NCBI GenBank assembly: GCA_035578155.1
Contig: JAPWDM010000005.1
Location: forward strand, 15,591,332 to 15,655,331
From: Brachynemurus nebulosus
Lineage: Eukaryota; Arthropoda; Insecta; Neuroptera; Myrmeleontidae
DNA: 64,000 nt
Reading direction: 5' to 3'
Shown: positions 59,249 through 64,000 of the stretch, piece by piece
Layout of the letters: every line of letters starts with the position of its first letter
Position numbering within the stretch: the first letter of the stretch is position 1
Translations under genes and position numbers: made by a program
The notes under the pieces: generated by a model
The model's input: only the letters and a program-made list of their open reading frames with translations
Database searches by the model: none
Told to the model about the DNA's origin: nothing

Positions 59249-59897
59249 TTTCCACAACTCAAGCATAACTATTATACTCAGGATTGTCTGGAACGGCCTA
59301 ATACCAACTAATAATCAATTTACTACACCTGTCGCACACCTACGCCCGTTTGACCCGGCACAGTTAGCACGCACAACTGTTCAATTTTCATCATCAGAAT
59401 AATTTCCACACTGGTCGGGTTGGCGTATAGCACAAAATTAAGTTTAATATAATAAATCCAACATTACCGACCAATTTAAAATTACATAATTAATTACTTG
59501 AGAGCTATACAAACTGAACGGCATGGGACACTGCGGGACGCAAGCCGATGGCTCAGATGTGCTAGGCGCAGGTGAATATTGACAGATGATAATTAAATTT
59601 TATATTAGCGTGTGGTTAACTTTACCGTTACCGAGCAAGCATCGGCAGAAAATATTTTAATTACTAATTCTGTTTTCCCGACGACTTAAATAATTGAAAA
59701 AATGAAATAATGAAGAAAAACAAGAAAAAACAAAAAGATGTGACAATATGCTACTAATAAAAATGGTATCGCAGAATCAAATAGTAAATTACACGTCAAT
59801 GTTTTATTTATTAGAATTGTTGTTTCACATGAACCAGTTTAGACTAAATTGAAAAACTACCTGGAACAAAGTATGAGATTTTTAAACCACATTTTCT
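59249..59897. other. Non-coding stretch
   Basis: Nothing specific is recognised. Confidence 0.5.
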
Positions 59898-60600
59898 AGG
59901 GTTCCAAAGAATCATTTCGGAATCCTTACAGTTTCGCCAAACCTACCTGTCTATCTGTCTGTCTGTTCGTTTGTCACACTTCCGTAATTTCTACATTTTT
60001 CAATCAACGAACAAAAAATTTCTTAAATTATCTCCTGGTATTGGATCAACATTTTTTCCTTACGTACTACATCGTGTAGATTATCGTTAGAAGGGACTCA
60101 TAAATTGAAGATGATGTTCCCTTTACCATTTTGTGGTTTTAGTGCACCCCTTACGAGATTCTGAGCTTCAAAGTAGCGAATGGCCAGCTGATCACCCGCC
60201 TCGTAATTTATAAACTGTTGATTGAAAAAATCTGAAAAAGCTGAAGATACCAGCACTTGCTAGAATCATTCAATTAAAATTATTTCATAAGTTTTGGGGA
60301 TGCGGGTAAGCAAATTTTCGAAAATTTAAAAAGTAATTTATAGTTGAGTAAATGGACATCAATAAATGAAATTTTGCACTGAGGTATGTTCCAGTATCAG
60401 AAAATATTCTCAAAAATTTCAAAATCAAATTATTAAAAACAGTGTTGAAAAATAAACAAAATATTGGTTGCTCGTAAGTAACTTCAAAAATAATTCCACG
60501 TCTCCATCATACGGGACATCGTTAGAAATATCTTTTAAAATGGGACTGAAACTTTTTCAACCATTTTTCATTTTTAGACTTCGTTTCCAAAATATTGAAC
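59898..60600 (+). repeat. Dispersed repeat of the agggttccnna class
   Basis: Begins with an agggttccaaag...cggaatcctt hairpin, then a ctgtctatctgtctgtctgt tract, and continues with phrases shared with 47069-47600, such as ataccagcacttgctagaat against atcaatactagcaattgcta. Two loci in the window have the same order of blocks. The class is unknown; the layout resembles Helitron-like non-autonomous repeats. Confidence 0.6.
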
Positions 60601-60609
60601 CTCAATGTT

Positions 60610-60982
60610 AATATTGAAAAATATTTAAAGTCCGATTACTTTGTCTATTTCACGAATTAAAAGTTATTTTTACTGAACGCGTTTTCAACCTTTCGGTCAT
60701 CCTCAGAGTAGAAAGATGAAAATAATTAATGGGAATTTATAGGTAAGAAAGATATATGGGAGGGGTGTAATATTATTGAATTCAATTCAATAATATTACA
60801 CCCCTCCCATATTCAATAATATTACACCCTTCCCATATATCTTTCTTACCTACAAATTCCCATTAATTATTTTCATCTTTCTACTCTGAGGATGACCGAA
60901 AGGTTGAAAACGCGTTCAGTAAAAATAACTTTTAATTCGTGAAATAGACAAAGTAATCGAACTTTAAATATTTTTCAATATT
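60610..60982. repeat. 373-bp near-perfect palindrome with ribozyme-like core
   Basis: Arms 60610-about 60786 and about 60787-60982 are inverted copies with only a few mismatches, centred on gaattcaattc. The right arm contains one extra 26-bp repeat (attcaataatattacaccct type). Each arm carries ctgaggatgaccgaaaggtt followed by gaaaacgcg (plus strand 60885-60914; minus strand 60678-60706). This contains a CUGANGA box, a 4-bp stem with GAAA loop, and a GAAA box, the order found in hammerhead ribozymes of Penelope-like elements. Stems I and III are not established. Confidence 0.85.
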
Positions 60983-61185
60983 TAAAATGGAGTTTCACAA
61001 AGTAAATCTCTCAACAGTGAATTATTACTCAATGTTAATGTTATACTCCCTATTATAACAGTTATGGCTGATTTAAATTGAGATTCTTGACATACATATT
61101 TATCTATTTTTTGATAAACGGTAAAAAGCATACTTAAATATTCTATATTCTATGCCGAAAATTGTGAGTAAATGCCCAACATGCA

Positions 61186-64000
61186 TTTTTTTTTTTTTTT
61201 TTTTTTTTATTTTCTTTTTAGGTGCATCGGCTGCCAGGGCCATTAACACCATTGTAATATTACATGATATTGTGTTTAACATTAATTTTTTTTTTTTTTT
61301 GTATTGGTTAAATATGTTTGAATAGATGAATGTCTTTTATGTATTTGATTATGTTGCTTGTATTATCCGGGTGTAAGGCTTCTGGTAGATTGTTTGGTAT
61401 ATTGTGAGTTTTTCTTTTTTCGTCATATTTTGGGCAGTCGAGTATTATATGTGATACTGTTATGGTTGTTTGACACTGTGTACATTGTGGAGGTTCTTCG
61501 TGCATGAGTCTATGTCTGTGCGTGTAGTTTGTATGTCCTAGTCGAAGTCGAGTCATGATTGTCTGGTGTCTCTTGGGATGTGTGTTTGGTGGCCATGGTT
61601 TTATGGAGGGTTTAATAGTGTTGAATATATGGTCAGTATTGTCCCAGTTTGTTTGCCATTCCTTTAGTAGCAACTTTTTCCCCTGTTGTATTACATCAGT
61701 ATGTGTATTTTTGTGATACATACATGCTTGTGGGTTTGTAGAGGCTTCTTTGGCAGCTTTGTCAGCTGATTCGTTACCCTGTATTCCTTGGTGGGATGGA
61801 GTCCATACAATTTCAATTTTTTTATTGTGTTGTTGTAGTATTGTTAGTTCTTGCTGTATCTTTTGTACGATTGTATTTTTATTGTATGTGTTTTGTATGG
61901 CCTGTATACTACTGTGTGAATCTGTAATTAATAAGAAGTTGTTTTCGGGTCTTTTCTTAATGTGTTTTATTGCTTTTAGTATAGCCAATAGTTCGCCTGT
62001 GTACACTGATGCAGTTTTGGTGAGTTGGAATTGTTTTTTGTCGTTCTGTATGATGTAGGCTGCTCCTGTAAGTCCTTCTTCTGTTTTGGATGCATCGGTA
62101 TAAATTTGGATGTGATTTTCATATTCGCTTATTATACTATTAAATATTGTTTGGTACGTTTTGGGGTTTGTGGTTGTTTTATCCAGTGATGTTAATTCAG
62201 TATTGATGCAAGGAATAATTAGTTGCCAGGGTGGAATTTTGTGAGTGGTTAGCGGAAGTATGTTGTTAGTATTCAGTCCAATTTTGTTTGTTATTTGGTG
62301 AAATCTTTTACTGAGGGTTGAATGGTTTTCTGGTTGTGGTTTTATTATATATTGGTAGTTGAGATTATTAGGATTAGATAGGACTTTGACACCATATTTT
62401 AATGTTAGTATTTGTCTGCGCATACTCAGTGGTATTTCACCGGCTTCACACAGTAGACTATCTATTTGTGTGGTACGAAATGCGTTTAATGCTAATCTTA
62501 TTCCTGTGTTCTGTATTACGTCTAGTTTCTTTAATGTTGTTGATTTTGCCGATGCGTAGATGATTGAACCATAGTCTATTTTTGTTCTTATTAGGGTTCG
62601 GTATATTTTGAGAAGTGTTTGTTGGTCTGCGCCCCATTCGTAATGATTTATTGTTTTGATTAAGTTTAAATCTTTTGTTGTTCTGGTCTTGACGTTGTCG
62701 ATGTGATCTTTCCAGTTTAATTTTTTGTCGATTATTAATCCTAAATATTTTATTTTTTCTACGAACGTAATTAGGTGGTTGTTAAGTATTATTTCGGGTG
62801 GATTTGTCTGTGTTTTTGATCTTGTAAATAGAATGGCTTTCGTTTTTTGTAGTGAGAGTTTGAAACCTGTGCTGTTGCTCCAGTTTTGCAAAGAATTAAC
62901 GTTTCTTTGTAGTATTTTTTGGGTATTTTTAAGTTCGTTTCCTCTACAGAATACTACCAGGTCGTCTGCGAACATGCATGTTTTGACTGGTTTTTTGATT
63001 GAGTTAGTCACGTCGTTGATGGCTATTAAGAACAATGTTACACTTAAAGGTGAGCCTTGTGGAATGCCGTTGGTTGTTTTTTTGGTGGCAGAGTATGTGT
63101 TGTTGGCGTAAACTTTAAACGATCGTTTTGATAGAAAATTTTCAATAAAAATGTACATAGGACCAGTTATATTCCATTTTGTCAGTTTTTCTGTGATTAA
63201 AGGTCTGTATGTCATGTCAAAGGCTTTTTCAATATCAAAGAAGATTGCAATCAAGTGTTGTTTATGATTCATAGCGTCCTGTATATTTGTTGTTAAGTTG
63301 GTTAATGCGTCTATTGTTGATCTGTCTTGTCTGAATCCAGTTTGTGTAGGTGATATGAGTTGGTTTACTTCCAAAAACCACTGGAGTCGTTTGTTAATTA
63401 TTTTTTCTAATAGTTTGGCCATAGTGCAGATTAATGTTATAGGTCGGTAGCTGTTTGGGTCTGTCGGATCTTTTTCTGGTTTGAGGAGTGGTAATATTAT
63501 TGTTTCTAGCCATTGTTCTGGGTACTTTCCTGTTTTGAATATATGGTTGTATATGTTTAAAAGGGAGATTTTTGCATTATTGGACATGTTCTGTAGGAAT
63601 ATGTACGGTATGGAATCAGGACCAGGACTGGTGTTTCTTGTGCTAGAGAGTGCTTGTAAGTATTCCGTTTCCCCTATTGGTACGTTTAATGTGTTGTTTG
63701 GTGGTTGTATTTGTGTCTGTTGGTTTGGGTCTGGTTGGTTGGTTTGCTGTCGTTTTTGTAGGAAGGTTTTATCATAGTTTTCGTCAGAGGAGTTGTGTAG
63801 GATTGTTTCTGCTAGGATGTTTGTTATTTTAGTTTTCTCAGTAATTATTTCTGTATCTTTGATTAAGGCCGGAATGCTAAATGTTCTTTTTTCTCCCTTT
63901 ATGTTCTTTAGTTTTGTCCAAATTTCGTTTGTTGTGGTATTGTTGGTCATTTTTCCGATGTATTCTTGCCAAGATTCTTTTTTGCTGGTTTTGATTGTCT
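61186..64000 (-). mobile_element. I/Jockey-superfamily non-LTR retrotransposon, 5' cut by window
   Basis: The element runs right to left and includes the ORF2-type coding region (61308 to beyond 64000), a 3' UTR of about 120 bp, and a terminal A-rich tail seen on the plus strand as a T run at 61186-61208. Its 5' part (endonuclease, probably ORF1) lies beyond the window. The intact frame and long A tail suggest a comparatively young insertion. The target duplication cannot be checked without the 5' end. Confidence 0.9.
61308..64000 (-). CDS. Reverse transcriptase / RNase H polyprotein (ORF2), partial
   Basis: An intact frame ends at TAA (61308-61310). It contains an ATG at 63950 but stays open upstream to the window edge (16 more codons), so that ATG is internal and the endonuclease domain is outside. 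Numbering from it, a linker with IWTKLKNIKG precedes the RT: FFDIEKAFD with catalytic D239, GIPQGSPLS at 295-303, FADD at 327-330. RNase H follows with D619, E653, D677, H720 and D730 (GNESAD), so the catalytic set is complete. The end has a CCHC motif (C823, C826, H834, C839). RT plus RNase H plus terminal CCHC fits I-group clades (I, Nimb or related). It copies its own RNA into DNA at nicked chromosomal targets. No frameshift or stop is seen. Plus-strand frames here are antisense shadows. Confidence 0.93.
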   Translation of the reverse strand, partial: TIKTSKKESWQEYIGKMTNNTTTNEIWTKLKNIKGEKRTFSIPALIKDTEIITEKTKITNILAETILHNSSDENYDKTFLQKRQQTNQPDPNQQTQIQPPNNTLNVPIGETEYLQALSSTRNTSPGPDSIPYIFLQNMSNNAKISLLNIYNHIFKTGKYPEQWLETIILPLLKPEKDPTDPNSYRPITLICTMAKLLEKIINKRLQWFLEVNQLISPTQTGFRQDRSTIDALTNLTTNIQDAMNHKQHLIAIFFDIEKAFDMTYRPLITEKLTKWNITGPMYIFIENFLSKRSFKVYANNTYSATKKTTNGIPQGSPLSVTLFLIAINDVTNSIKKPVKTCMFADDLVVFCRGNELKNTQKILQRNVNSLQNWSNSTGFKLSLQKTKAILFTRSKTQTNPPEIILNNHLITFVEKIKYLGLIIDKKLNWKDHIDNVKTRTTKDLNLIKTINHYEWGADQQTLLKIYRTLIRTKIDYGSIIYASAKSTTLKKLDVIQNTGIRLALNAFRTTQIDSLLCEAGEIPLSMRRQILTLKYGVKVLSNPNNLNYQYIIKPQPENHSTLSKRFHQITNKIGLNTNNILPLTTHKIPPWQLIIPCINTELTSLDKTTTNPKTYQTIFNSIISEYENHIQIYTDASKTEEGLTGAAYIIQNDKKQFQLTKTASVYTGELLAILKAIKHIKKRPENNFLLITDSHSSIQAIQNTYNKNTIVQKIQQELTILQQHNKKIEIVWTPSHQGIQGNESADKAAKEASTNPQACMYHKNTHTDVIQQGKKLLLKEWQTNWDNTDHIFNTIKPSIKPWPPNTHPKRHQTIMTRLRLGHTNYTHRHRLMHEEPPQCTQCQTTITVSHIILDCPKYDEKRKTHNIPNNLPEALHPDNTSNIIKYIKDIHLFKHI

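Noticed and set aside
61750..63832. Several plus-strand frames up to 128 codons
   Set aside because: They are antisense shadows of the retrotransposon reading frame.

Overview
This 64 kb window is AT-rich, intron-scale eukaryotic DNA, most likely from an arthropod and probably an insect. That reading rests on the many (TA)n runs, several animal-type DNA-transposon end signatures (hAT, piggyBac, PIF/Harbinger, Tc1/mariner-pogo), Helitron-like ends of the kind common in insect genomes, tRNA-headed repeats, and an I/Jockey-superfamily non-LTR retrotransposon. I find no convincing host protein-coding exon. The only long intact reading frame is the retrotransposon at the right edge, on the minus strand and cut by the window end.

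Layout. 1-1.4 kb: a 120-bp satellite array followed by (TA)n and an older, diverged tail of the same repeat, found again at 41.4-41.9 kb. 3.4-8.3 kb: a long foldback element, a 1.26-kb TA-flanked inverted-repeat element, a small MITE, a degenerate tandem repeat and a near-perfect palindrome. 9.5-9.8 kb: a pocket of more complex sequence with a TATA box and an ATG directly followed by a splice-donor-like GT, the one candidate for a host gene start. 12.4-12.7 kb: two copies of a 140-bp MITE in opposite orientation around (AT)n. 15.8-16.5 kb: a piggyBac-like MITE. 18.4-19.3 kb: a hAT element with a decayed C-terminal piece of transposase. 21-22.8 kb: a TTAA-flanked element, a 154-bp palindromic MITE and a 153-bp tandem repeat. 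24.1-24.9 kb: tRNA-like sequences, one set within a foldback. 28.3-29.4 kb: two different Ac-type hAT elements end to end, separated and flanked by three identical 8-bp target copies. 30-31.5 and 38.1-38.4 kb: CG-bearing hairpins. 33.0 and 53.6-54.4 kb: a tRNA-like repeat family, solo and as a 716-bp inverted pair. 43.0 and 50.2 kb: two opposite-orientation copies of a PIF/Harbinger-type MITE with TTA target duplications. 46.9-49.1 kb: nested elements. 51.3-52.6 kb: a pogo-like MITE and a hAT MITE with a perfect 8-bp duplication. 54.6 kb: another hAT MITE. 56.3 kb: third TTAA copy. 58.2-59.2 kb: a TA-flanked element. 60.6-61.0 kb: a 373-bp palindrome carrying a hammerhead-ribozyme-like core in both arms. 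61.2-64.0 kb: the retrotransposon.

The window therefore reads as a deposit of mostly non-autonomous elements. Only the retrotransposon encodes apparently intact enzymes (RT and RNase H). The DNA elements would depend on transposases encoded elsewhere. The observations I rank highest are the three-copy target site joining two hAT elements, the convergent tRNA-like promoters inside foldback elements, the satellite array that seems to have grown out of a dispersed repeat, and the ribozyme-like palindrome. All family names are from terminal signatures and motifs read by eye; no database search was possible.
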